Positions 1 to 8,090 of a DNA stretch of 64,000 bases are shown here, piece after piece; position 1 is the first letter of the stretch, and every line of letters begins with the position of its first letter. The notes beneath the pieces are model-generated. The model ran no database searches. It saw only the letters and a list, made by a program, of their open reading frames with translations, and was not told where the DNA came from. A program made the translations under genes and the position numbers. The stretch comes from Rubellicoccus peritrichatus (GTDB lineage: Bacteria > Verrucomicrobiota > Verrucomicrobiia > Opitutales > Cerasicoccaceae), in assembly GCF_033100135.1 (NCBI RefSeq), contig NZ_CP136920.1, positions 3,839,001 to 3,903,000 on the forward strand. Reading direction: 5' to 3'.

Positions 1-576
1 TCTGGCACCCTGTTTGGGGATATCGATCTCCGGCACCTTGAAGGTGGGGGAATAAGTCTCGTTAAACTTGGTTGCGATGTCACGAGTGAGCTCAAGATGC
101 TGTTTCTGATCTTCTCCAACCGGAACGCGGTCAGCATTGTAAAGCAGGATATCCGCAGCCATAAGAACGGGGTAAGTCAACAACCCGCTTCCAATAAAAC
201 CGGCACTGCCTTCATCCTGTTGCTTACGCGACTTGTCTTTAAACTGAGTCATTCGCTCGAGCCGTCCTAAAGGCGTCAAACATCCAAGAACCCAGGCCAG
301 TTCCGTATGCCCAATGACATGGCTTTGTAAAAACAAGCTGCATTTGGCTGGATCAAGGCCACACGCAATGTATTGCGCAATACAATCAAGTGAGCTTTTT
401 CTCAACTCCGACGGATTGTAAGGGACGGTGATTGCGTGCATGTCCACAATACCGAAAAAACACTCATAGCCTTCTTGGTAGGAAACCCAATTGCGAATAG
501 CACCAAGGTAGTTGCCCAAATGGAGTTTTCCAGTGGACTGTGCACAAGTCAGGATTACGGGCTTCTCTTCAGACAT
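1..576 (-). CDS. trpS: Tryptophanyl-tRNA synthetase, N-terminal part
   Basis: This is a class I aminoacyl-tRNA synthetase that charges tRNA-Trp in the cytoplasm. The first 192 residues are visible; the gene runs off the left edge of the window. The start ATG is at 574-576 and the protein opens MSEEKPVILTCAQSTGKLHL. The class I HIGH signature appears as HLGN at residues 19-22. The stretch GSGLLTYPVLMAADILLYNA followed by VPVGEDQKQHLELTRDIA is the typical TrpS active-site region (ATP and tryptophan pocket, dimer interface). The KMSKS loop would lie beyond the edge. The next gene upstream on the same strand ends 86 bases away. Family assignment is firm. Confidence 0.95.
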   Translation of the reverse strand, partial: MSEEKPVILTCAQSTGKLHLGNYLGAIRNWVSYQEGYECFFGIVDMHAITVPYNPSELRKSSLDCIAQYIACGLDPAKCSLFLQSHVIGHTELAWVLGCLTPLGRLERMTQFKDKSRKQQDEGSAGFIGSGLLTYPVLMAADILLYNADRVPVGEDQKQHLELTRDIATKFNETYSPTFKVPEIDIPKQGAR

Positions 577-662
577 ATCTGGGCAAGACTTGGCGAGTCG
601 CTTCTGAAGGCAAGTGGATTTTGTGTCTTAAGTGGCCACACCGTGAAGTTCTTCTATCTGCG

Positions 663-1661
663 TTAATTAACGCGCACAGTTCTGCCATCCTCCGAGCTAA
701 TGAACAGTCTGGGATCGGTCGTTTCTTCCAAGTAAAAGAGCCAGCCTTCATTAGCACTCCAGATTGTTGGATAGAGTTCCAGGCTAATCCAGATCCAGCC
801 GAGAGATGCATCATAGGCCCAAAAGCTACCAACACCCTGTCCAGTCATGAACCACCATCCATGTTCCAGATGGTAAGCCCACGGGAACTGAGTTGCATTG
901 TACCAACCAAGTGAGGCACTAAAGCTCCAGGGGTTGTTCGGGTCGTCAGGGCTCATGATTCCATCAAGATAGGCTTCATTTCTGATTCCGATGGCATCCA
1001 GATCAAATCCAGCTGATCCACTGGTTGGGTAGGGATCATAGATCGGACGGCCATCGCTATCCAACTGAGACCCATCTCCAATCACATCAACGATTCTTAC
1101 GTATCGAATATTTGCCAGGTCGAGCCCATTGGAGGACCATCCTTCGAGCGACTGGAGATCTGCCAAATCAAATGGAGTCCCATATCCGGCAATGTATTTG
1201 CCTGCCAGATTGTTAAGATCAGTGGCGTCTACTTGTCCAAAAGCAGGGACGGAAGCAGCGGTTAATGATGCATTGGGAAACTGCCGATAGCGGATGCCAT
1301 CAGTCGACACCCAGACTGTCCCCAACTCAAGGAACAACCCATCAAAGCTGTTCTCAAAGATGACAAAGTCCCAGCCCGGGCCGTTGGAGATACCATTTGG
1401 GAAGCTCAGAACAATTTCGCCGCCTCGTCCCAATGAAACAATCTCAAAAGCTGTTCCCTCTGCCTGGCCAAGCGCTTTTTCCGGTGTCCTCCAGACTTCA
1501 TCAACCGCTTCGCCATAGGTAATCGATTCTACGGAACTTGCCCAGGAGACAATCTCTGTCGAGTCGAGAGGTACAGCATCACTGCCTGCCTCGTTTGCTG
1601 ACGGTGAGAATGGCCCGGATAACAGGCTTAAAAGGAATGCACTCGTTAATGGCAGTGACAT
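663..1661 (-). CDS. Secreted cell-surface protein with tryptophan-rich C-terminus
   Basis: A 332-residue protein of unknown function. ATG at 1661 opens [16 protein letters not shown], a hydrophobic leader; a GTG start at 1682 would add seven residues. Residues of about 75-240 contain the pattern [20 protein letters not shown] then VIFENSF, which is characteristic of a family of bacterial surface proteins with a lectin-like beta-sandwich fold. The last ~75 residues are strikingly rich in Trp, Tyr and Gly in short repeats (LGWY, HGWWF, SFWAYD, LGWIWIS, GWLFY). That module looks like a cell-wall or surface-display tail. A related but distinct W-rich tail is on the GH5 protein at 37845. Export is inferred from the leader. 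Confidence 0.7.
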   Translation of the reverse strand: MSLPLTSAFLLSLLSGPFSPSANEAGSDAVPLDSTEIVSWASSVESITYGEAVDEVWRTPEKALGQAEGTAFEIVSLGRGGEIVLSFPNGISNGPGWDFVIFENSFDGLFLELGTVWVSTDGIRYRQFPNASLTAASVPAFGQVDATDLNNLAGKYIAGYGTPFDLADLQSLEGWSSNGLDLANIRYVRIVDVIGDGSQLDSDGRPIYDPYPTSGSAGFDLDAIGIRNEAYLDGIMSPDDPNNPWSFSASLGWYNATQFPWAYHLEHGWWFMTGQGVGSFWAYDASLGWIWISLELYPTIWSANEGWLFYLEETTDPRLFISSEDGRTVRVN

Positions 1662-1771
1662 GCCATAAAGTGTTGCGTACACTACAGAAAGTCCAAGGAA
1701 AAAAGTAATTCGAACAGGACAAGGGCGTGGAGTTTTTTTTATCGTCTTACGCTGATACTATGATTGATGGC

Positions 1772-3403
1772 CTAATTTGCTTCGTTTTTCAGGCTAATGG
1801 CCTGATAAGGATGCCAGTCCAGAATATTGGCGTGCCAGCCTTCGACAGCTGGATTGACCAGGTAGACACTCATATAGAAGTAAATCGGGATGACCGGCAT
1901 TTCTTTCAAAGCCATTGCTTCAGCTTCCTGTAGAATCGTAAATCGTTTCTCAGGATCGGAGGTGCGTGAAGCCTCGTCGAGGAGTTCATCAAACTCCAGA
2001 GACGCCCAGCCCGTATGGTTGTTGCCTGAGTAAGATGCCATCAAATCGAGGAAATTGATTGGATCGACAAAGTCTCCAATCCAGGAAGCCCGGGCGATGT
2101 CATAGTCCTTCTGTCGTCGAGAGTTCAAGTAGACTTTCCAGTCCTGATTAATAAGGCTTACGTCTATCCCGAGGTTCTTCTTCCACATTTGCTGGATTGC
2201 CTCAGCAATTAGCTTATGACTTTCGGAGCTATTATAAAGCAGTTCGATCACCGGGAAATTTTTGCCTCCTGGGAATCCGGCATCCGCCAGTAACTTTTGG
2301 GCTTCTTCCACGTTTTCCTGAACATTATATTCAGTAGTATAGCCACCTGTGTTGGGAGGGGTGAAGTGAAGTGCCGGTAATTGACCGCCCTTGAGTATCT
2401 TCTCAGTAATCAGTTTCCGATCAATCGCCATTGAAAGGGCCTTTCTAACCTCAATATTGTCCAAAGGCGGCCTCGTTGTGTTGATCGTGTAGTAATATAT
2501 TCCGAGATATGGGTTAATGCGCAGGTCTTTGCTGCCGCTTGCCCGGTAACTATCGACTTTGGAAAGAGGAATGCTTTTCGTGATATGTACCTGGCCTGCG
2601 CGAAATGCACGTTCCTCAGTATTGAGATTTTCAATCGGCAAAAAGTGGATGCCATTCAGAGCTACAGCATCGTTGTCCCAGTAGTTTGTGTTTCGAGTGA
2701 CGACCAGATCATCGTTCACACTCCATTTTTTCAGTGCAAAAGGACCATTGGAAACCATATTGCCCGGACGAGTCCAACGCGTTCCCAGTTCATCCATCTC
2801 GCCATGCTTCAGGATTGTCGGGGGATGAACTGGATACCATGACAGGTGAAGAATCAGAGACAGAAAGTAGGGAGTAGGGGATTCCAGATCAATTTGCAGG
2901 GTGTGATCATCTATGGCTTTAACGCCGACCTCAGCGAAATCATCGATCTCACCTTGATTGAATTTCGACGCATTCAGAATCGGATAGAGCATATAGGCAT
3001 ACTGAGACCCCAAATTCGGAGACAATATACGCTTGTAGGAAAACTCAAAGTCGTGCGCGGTAATTGGATCTCCATTTGACCAAAGTGCATCTTTTCGAAA
3101 AAAGAAAGTGTAACGTTTGCCGTCTTCACTGGCTTCGTAGCTTTCCGCAACTGCCGGCTCGGGATCTAGTGTGACTGGATTTGGCTTCATCAAGCCTTCA
3201 AACAGAGAAAGCAGGATGTCGAATTCAATGACCCCAGTGGCTAATTGAGGGTCGAGCGTTGCCGGATCTGCGCCATTTGCCTTGAGTAGTATTTGCTCTT
3301 TGTTCGCTCGCTCTACCGGAGTTATTCTTTCGCTGCAACCAGTGAAAAAAAAGATGATAAAAAGAGATAAATTTATAAGGGAGAAGACTTGCTTCGCTTG
3401 CAT
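1772..3403 (-). CDS. Oligopeptide ABC transporter substrate-binding lipoprotein (OppA/MppA family)
   Basis: A 543-residue periplasmic binding protein of the SBP_bac_5 family, which delivers oligopeptides to an ABC permease. The N-terminus has a lipoprotein signal, with a hydrophobic segment ending FFFTGCSE, so Cys at about residue 23 should be lipidated. The family landmarks follow in order: ANGADPATLDPQLATG, LSLFEGLMKP, a YTFFFRKDALWSNGDPITA strand, NGPFALKKW, VRKALSMAIDRKLI and the C-terminal MPVIPIYFY. Length matches OppA. No permease or ATPase genes adjoin it, so it is an orphan binding protein whose partners must lie elsewhere, or which acts in muropeptide recycling like MppA. The exact ligand cannot be read from the sequence. 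Confidence 0.88.
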   Translation of the reverse strand: MQAKQVFSLINLSLFIIFFFTGCSERITPVERANKEQILLKANGADPATLDPQLATGVIEFDILLSLFEGLMKPNPVTLDPEPAVAESYEASEDGKRYTFFFRKDALWSNGDPITAHDFEFSYKRILSPNLGSQYAYMLYPILNASKFNQGEIDDFAEVGVKAIDDHTLQIDLESPTPYFLSLILHLSWYPVHPPTILKHGEMDELGTRWTRPGNMVSNGPFALKKWSVNDDLVVTRNTNYWDNDAVALNGIHFLPIENLNTEERAFRAGQVHITKSIPLSKVDSYRASGSKDLRINPYLGIYYYTINTTRPPLDNIEVRKALSMAIDRKLITEKILKGGQLPALHFTPPNTGGYTTEYNVQENVEEAQKLLADAGFPGGKNFPVIELLYNSSESHKLIAEAIQQMWKKNLGIDVSLINQDWKVYLNSRRQKDYDIARASWIGDFVDPINFLDLMASYSGNNHTGWASLEFDELLDEASRTSDPEKRFTILQEAEAMALKEMPVIPIYFYMSVYLVNPAVEGWHANILDWHPYQAISLKNEAN

Positions 3404-3687
3404 ATGGATAACACTTCTCTAAATCCACTAAATTTAGCAAAAAGAAATGTGTAAGGTATTTAAATAAAAGACGATTAATAGAGTAATAAACCCTGTATGA
3501 ACATATGAATGTGTCGCAGTTTCATCCAGTGCTTTGCAGCTCAAAGCCTTGAAAATAGTGCTGAAAATCTACCTCATAATCAATATTAACAATTTCTTTA
3601 CCGCTGTAGGGTGAAACCACTGATTGACTTTACAGCCATTTAACCTAAACTGATAGCTACTACTCAATTACCAGATATAGGCTACAA
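3404..3687. other. Divergent intergenic region before pilin cassette A
   Basis: An AT-rich 284-base gap between the divergent OppA-like gene and the first pilin gene, so promoters for both should lie here. A TTGACT hexamer at 3624-3629 is a possible -35 box for the cassette, but I see no convincing -10 box at the right distance and no sigma-54 type element. No RNA gene was recognised. Confidence 0.4.
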
Positions 3688-4248
3688 ATGCTTACAACAG
3701 CAGGAGAAAATCACCGAAACACTCTCAAATCCGGCTTCAGTCTTGTTGAGATCATGATTGCCATGTCATTACTGGGGATCGTTGCACTTGGGCTGGGAAA
3801 GGCGATGATTCAGTCGCGCAAAATGGCTGAGAGTTCAATTTATGCGACTACAGCTCATGGCGTGGCTTATGGGTATGCAGAACAAATCATGGCACTGGAT
3901 TATGTTGATTTCGAGTCCAGTGTTAAAGACAACGCCGTACCGGTAACCCTTAAGGCAATTTCACCGTCCTCGACCTCTGGCTCTGTAGAGATTGATGATC
4001 CACTTTATATTGGTGTCTGGACGGACAAAGACATTGTCATCGACGTCAAAGGCGAAGGAACAGAAGAACGTTCCATTGTCATGCCAATGAAGTTCTCTCT
4101 TTCTGCGACAAGCCTAAACTCAGGAGTTAACCCTCGGGATGCTTATGAGATCAAACTTGCTTATCAGTTTAAGTCTCCGAGTCGTCGCGATGACAGTTGG
4201 TTGTCCGACACTATTAACTTCGTCAAGTCGTCCGTTCCAATATACTAA
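3688..4248 (+). CDS. Minor prepilin (PilV/GspI-like), cassette A gene 1
   Basis: A 186-residue class III prepilin, expected to be cleaved by a PilD-type peptidase, N-methylated and built into a type IV pilus or type II secretion pseudopilus. The signal is KSG|FSLVEIMIAMSLLGIVAL: short charged leader, Gly before the cut, Glu at mature position 5, then a hydrophobic helix. Downstream there is an A..YAEQIMALDY segment also found in its paralogue at 21067-21609. The ATG at 3688 gives a leader of about 16 residues before the cut. It is followed five bases later by a second prepilin gene and then a PilX-like gene, the order typical of minor pilin operons (PilV, PilW, PilX). No PilY1-like adhesin or assembly ATPase is present here. 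Confidence 0.88.
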   Translation: MLTTAGENHRNTLKSGFSLVEIMIAMSLLGIVALGLGKAMIQSRKMAESSIYATTAHGVAYGYAEQIMALDYVDFESSVKDNAVPVTLKAISPSSTSGSVEIDDPLYIGVWTDKDIVIDVKGEGTEERSIVMPMKFSLSATSLNSGVNPRDAYEIKLAYQFKSPSRRDDSWLSDTINFVKSSVPIY

Positions 4249-4253
4249 AGCAG

Positions 4254-4985
4254 ATGCAAACTGATTTTAGAATTCAACCTGGAATCGCGGTGAGGCAATC
4301 CTTGCTTGAAATGAGAGGGTTCACTCTTACCGAGATAATGATCGCAGTAACCATCTTCTCCTTGCTGATGGTTGGTGCAACTCAGTTCCTTATTGACGGA
4401 TATGAAGTTACCTTTGTGACCGAAAAGAAGCTCGAGATTAATGCTGATATTCGGGAAGTCACAAACGGAATATTCGATGAAGCTCGTGGAGCCAATTACT
4501 TTGTGATGTACCAGAGTTTCTTTCCTGATGACACGGGGACGCCACCAGGAGATTTCAGAAACCCTACCTCAGGTTATAGTGCTGAAGATTACCGCCAGCG
4601 AAAAGGGAACTCGGGCGACTTCGTTGTTTTCGTCTACACAGGAGTTGATGCAAACCCCAATGATGCCACGCCTGCACCGATCGAACGTTTGGTTGGATAT
4701 TTACGAGACGACAGTGCGGCTGATTCCTCTGAAGCTCCGGTTATGCGTTTCGACATTAATATACCAGCAGCCGATCAAAATAAGACTGTAGAAGAGTTAA
4801 TTCCGACGGTTGATCAAAAAACTAACTTCAAGACGGTCATCAATCTGGTTACAGGTTTAGCCAATGGAAATTTGTTTTATAATGTTGAAGACAGGAGTGT
4901 CCTGATTAACGGAAAAATTATTCATGGTAACCAAGCGAAACAGGTTACCGGCACATACAACTTTACCGTCTCACCACGTGGATAA
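4254..4985 (+). CDS. Minor prepilin (PilW/GspJ-like), cassette A gene 2
   Basis: A 243-residue prepilin with the cleavage signal MRG|FTLTEIMIAVTIFSLL at about residues 20-36; the unusually long leader includes an internal Met at residue 20 that could be an alternative start. After the helix the protein has a beta-rich pilin domain. It ends in the segment VLINGKIIHGNQAKQVTGTY, closely matched by VIVVNGEILHGNQAEEVTNTY-type sequence at the end of the paralogue at 20330-21040. The shared ending FTVSPRG/LSISPRG confirms common descent. It starts five bases after gene 1 and its stop is about 20 bases before the ATG of gene 3, so the cassette is almost certainly one transcript. The role as PilW-like minor pilin is inferred from size and order. 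Confidence 0.88.
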   Translation: MQTDFRIQPGIAVRQSLLEMRGFTLTEIMIAVTIFSLLMVGATQFLIDGYEVTFVTEKKLEINADIREVTNGIFDEARGANYFVMYQSFFPDDTGTPPGDFRNPTSGYSAEDYRQRKGNSGDFVVFVYTGVDANPNDATPAPIERLVGYLRDDSAADSSEAPVMRFDINIPAADQNKTVEELIPTVDQKTNFKTVINLVTGLANGNLFYNVEDRSVLINGKIIHGNQAKQVTGTYNFTVSPRG

Positions 4986-5006
4986 TCTTAAAGTTTGGAG
5001 AGCGTC

Positions 5007-7274
5007 ATGAAAATTATAGATAATAGAAAAGAAAACAGAGGTTCCGCCTTGGCTGCGGTGATAATGATTGCTGCTGTTATCGGGCTAATTGTAGCTTCAA
5101 TATTTGAAGGCACTGTTACTGAAATGAAAGTCAATGATCGTTACGTGACAAGGATCAAGGCAAAGACAGCTGCTGAAACTGCGATTGAATATGGTGCCTC
5201 TGATCTGTCCTCTCGATTTGAAAGACGCTCATCATTTCCAACGGACGAATTAAAGACAGGAAAAAATCCACTAACCATGCCAGACACGATGGGCTCTTTC
5301 TATGGTGGCACTGACATTATGTGGCAGAAAATGGCCATTAATGGAGGTGTCGTTCCTCCTGGTGAATGGGTCTACTTTGACCCAACTGATCCTGCTAACG
5401 AATTCGACCCAATGAGAGGACGTCGAGCTTATGTTCGTGAAATTGTTCTCCTTGGTAAGGGAGCAGCAAAGGCCGCTAATGGTGATGAGATTAATGCTTT
5501 TGCCACTGAGTTGTTTCAAGTGCGAGATGCACCACTTTTTGCCAACGCTATTTTTTACAATGCGGATCTGGAAATTAATCCTGGAGTGAATATGGACATT
5601 TATGGCCCTGTTCACACAAATGGTGACCTGTATGTAGGTGCAAAGTCTGTCGCAAATTTGAGATTTCATGACAAAGTGACGACGACAGGCGATGTCATAC
5701 ATGGTGAAAAGAAGCCTGTGCATATCAGTGACGGAAGTAACGTATGGTTCCCTAGCAGCACCAATCCTGAAATTCTACGTAATATGCGTGATGGTAACAG
5801 CATTCTCGACTCGAGCGACGCGAACTTCCCGGAAGATGCATCAGAAAGATGGAATGGCTACCTTCAAGATGGCGAAATGGGAGTTGGTCCACAGAATGTT
5901 GTAGCATTTGATGATTATGTAGCAGACGATTATGCAACTGCTGCAAACGAAAAGACGAATTCCGGTTATGCTTTGATTGAGCCATTATTGCCGACTAACC
6001 ACGCGGATCGTAAGTCTGATTCACTCAGAGAACAAAAGATGGCTTACAAAGCAGGACTTGTGCTGAAAGTCGTTAGTGATCCAAATCGGTCACATGGGCA
6101 TGATGAATATTACACTGTAAAAGCATATAAATACTCACGGACTAATGCTGATAATCCACTTAGTAATCCTGTCCTGGATGCAGATGGTAATCTTACACTG
6201 ACTGAGGTAACCCTACCACCTAATATTGTTGGTGATCCGGAAAGTGATTTTCTCTCTGTGGGTGACAACGTTATCGAACAATACGAAGATGACGATGACT
6301 ACTGGTGGAAGCCGACAGAGGGCGGTCTTTATGATAATCGCGAAAACAGGGGTGTTGCAACCTTTGGCCTGGATGTTGGGAAGCTAAAGCAGTACATCGA
6401 CGCAAAAGACAATACTGCCACAGGTTTTGATGGCACCTACGATGTCGACAAAGAATGGAATGGCATTGTTTATGTTGAGTTTCCAACTTCAAGTACTCGA
6501 GACTCAACGTCTGGAGAATTTGATTATGGTACCTCATCCGGAAAGAATACTTACAATATTGTCCCAGCGGTGATTGATACTGATTCCGAGGGAGAATCAA
6601 TGGAACTGGCCTTGATGGTGCTCAATGGAAAGGAAATACCTGATCCATCTGGCATGGAACAACCAGGCTTCACTTTGGCGACAAACGCACCAATGTATAC
6701 AGTTGGTTCCTTTAATGCAAACGGTGTTTTCCATACAAATGATGCCACAGCTCCCGATGATAACGATGAAAAGCCAGCTGCGTTGATTGCTGACACAATC
6801 ACAGTCCTGTCAGATGAATGGGACGGTAATCGCCGTTACAGTTATCTCGATGGCCGTAGCTACTTGGATGATTATCGTGATGTATCCGGCGGCATCGAAA
6901 TTTCTGCTGCTTTAGTTTCAGGAACTCCCAATACCGTACCTAGCGGTGCTGCTCATACTGGAGGCGCTTCTTCATCACGTCCGTTGAGCCTTGGTGTGGT
7001 CAACCTTCCACGATTCCTCGAATATTGGACAAGCGAAACGCTGACCATCCGCGGCTCTATGGTTTCGCTTTATGAAAGTGAAGTTCGCCCGCTTGGTGCT
7101 CCTACGAACTTCAATGATTATTACACACCACCAATTAGGGACTGGGGTTTCAGTGACCTGTTTAAGGCCGGCAACTATCCTCCTGGAACGCCATTGGTCA
7201 GGACTTATCGCCGATTAATGTACGAAGAAATGGAAGAAACTTCTTACAATACTGCGATGACGAATCTTCACTGA
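5007..7274 (+). CDS. Very large PilX-like pilus-associated protein, cassette A gene 3
   Basis: A 755-residue protein whose N-terminus resembles PilX/GspK: RGSALAAVIMIAAVIGLIVA followed by an amphipathic helix KVNDRYVTRIKAKTAAETAIE. Gly is at the expected cleavage site but Glu5 is missing, as in PilX. The usual PilX is under 200 residues, so about 550 extra residues form an unrecognised domain. Blocks shared with the paralogue at 18082-20325 are VRDAPLFANAIFYN, PVHTNGDLYVG, LPRFLEYW, the IRGSMVSLYESEV block and YPPGTPLVRTYR. ATG at 5007 is chosen because GGAG lies at 4997-5000; a TTG at 4995 is in frame. It probably acts at the pilus tip or as a pseudopilus cap, which is inference. Confidence 0.8.
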   Translation: MKIIDNRKENRGSALAAVIMIAAVIGLIVASIFEGTVTEMKVNDRYVTRIKAKTAAETAIEYGASDLSSRFERRSSFPTDELKTGKNPLTMPDTMGSFYGGTDIMWQKMAINGGVVPPGEWVYFDPTDPANEFDPMRGRRAYVREIVLLGKGAAKAANGDEINAFATELFQVRDAPLFANAIFYNADLEINPGVNMDIYGPVHTNGDLYVGAKSVANLRFHDKVTTTGDVIHGEKKPVHISDGSNVWFPSSTNPEILRNMRDGNSILDSSDANFPEDASERWNGYLQDGEMGVGPQNVVAFDDYVADDYATAANEKTNSGYALIEPLLPTNHADRKSDSLREQKMAYKAGLVLKVVSDPNRSHGHDEYYTVKAYKYSRTNADNPLSNPVLDADGNLTLTEVTLPPNIVGDPESDFLSVGDNVIEQYEDDDDYWWKPTEGGLYDNRENRGVATFGLDVGKLKQYIDAKDNTATGFDGTYDVDKEWNGIVYVEFPTSSTRDSTSGEFDYGTSSGKNTYNIVPAVIDTDSEGESMELALMVLNGKEIPDPSGMEQPGFTLATNAPMYTVGSFNANGVFHTNDATAPDDNDEKPAALIADTITVLSDEWDGNRRYSYLDGRSYLDDYRDVSGGIEISAALVSGTPNTVPSGAAHTGGASSSRPLSLGVVNLPRFLEYWTSETLTIRGSMVSLYESEVRPLGAPTNFNDYYTPPIRDWGFSDLFKAGNYPPGTPLVRTYRRLMYEEMEETSYNTAMTNLH

Positions 7275-7287
7275 TAAAAAGTCTATT

Positions 7288-8058
7288 GTGCGCTTAATAC
7301 TACTTCTATTCGCTTGCATATTAATACAGTCAACTGCCGCAACTGCCAAAGAAAAGGCTTGGCAGTTTCCTTGGCCCCAAAACTACATTAAGCTAAATGT
7401 TAAGTTGGATTCCGAAGATCTTGACGGTAGCGAATCGACTCGTCTCTACATAACCGGGCAGGATGGTTTTAAAATGGGCGGTGCCTTAAGTAGCATTTGG
7501 TCTGTTACAAGTGGCAAAGGCCAATCCATGAATGTGAAGATGCTCTACCGTCCTGATGTTAAGACCTGGTTTTATCTCTATGCAAAGCCTTCAAGCATTC
7601 CGATGGACAATGCCAAGGCCTTTCGTGCTTATGCCGAACGTATTGTCAAAAAGGCGGAAAAAGATAAATCTTTCAAAATAGAATTCGATTTGAATGAAGA
7701 TGAAGAACTTCGGATTTATCCTGAAATTCCGGAAAGTCATCTAGCGCGTTTTAAGGAATCCGGAGTTGAATTGACCGATGTGGCTTTAAGCAGACTCAGG
7801 CCCAGGCTTTTTGGTAACGTATATTACCAGCTGGAATATGACACGGTTCAGAATGACGTTCCAGTTAAAGGATCTCTTGTTTTTGTTGATGTTGACGATT
7901 GGGTTCTGTGCTATGAAATAGAGACGAATGCCGATGGGAGAGACTATCCGAGGAAATCGCTTAGTGATTTCCTGGCACATCTCTATGTTGAAGACAGATA
8001 TATTGATGACAGCTTGCAGGTTGCTGATCAGCCTAAAAAGGTAGATCTTAGTAATTGA
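7288..8058 (+). CDS. Secreted protein of unknown function, cassette A gene 4
   Basis: A 256-residue protein starting at GTG 7288, 13 bases after the PilX-like gene, so co-transcribed. The N-terminus MRLILLLFACILIQSTAATA is a clear Sec signal peptide. The mature part is a mixed alpha/beta protein without motifs I recognise. The cassette B counterpart at 17371-18027 is shorter (218 residues), also has a signal peptide, and shares the general layout (WPxPQN or WPGQND near the start, a late segment describing a single folded domain), but obvious sequence identity is low. Its constant place after the PilX-like gene suggests a periplasmic partner or chaperone of the pilin complex. That is inference from position only. 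Confidence 0.7.
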   Translation: MRLILLLFACILIQSTAATAKEKAWQFPWPQNYIKLNVKLDSEDLDGSESTRLYITGQDGFKMGGALSSIWSVTSGKGQSMNVKMLYRPDVKTWFYLYAKPSSIPMDNAKAFRAYAERIVKKAEKDKSFKIEFDLNEDEELRIYPEIPESHLARFKESGVELTDVALSRLRPRLFGNVYYQLEYDTVQNDVPVKGSLVFVDVDDWVLCYEIETNADGRDYPRKSLSDFLAHLYVEDRYIDDSLQVADQPKKVDLSN

Positions 8059-8061
8059 ACC

Positions 8062-8083
8062 CTTGGGCAAATATTTGCCCAAG
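8062..8083. terminator. Perfect 22-base palindrome between convergent genes
   Basis: The arms CTTGGGCAAAT (8062-8072) and ATTTGCCCAAG (8073-8083) pair perfectly without a loop spacer and fill most of the 32 bases between two convergent stop codons. An outer GAAC/GTTC pair (8057-8060, 8089-8092) could extend the stem. There is no long T tract, so termination strength is uncertain, but a bidirectional terminator is the simplest reading. Confidence 0.55.
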
Positions 8084-8090
8084 AAAGAGT

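Noticed and set aside
8062-8083. 22-base palindrome considered as a repressor operator
   Set aside because: It lies between two convergent stop codons where no promoter is expected; a terminator is simpler.
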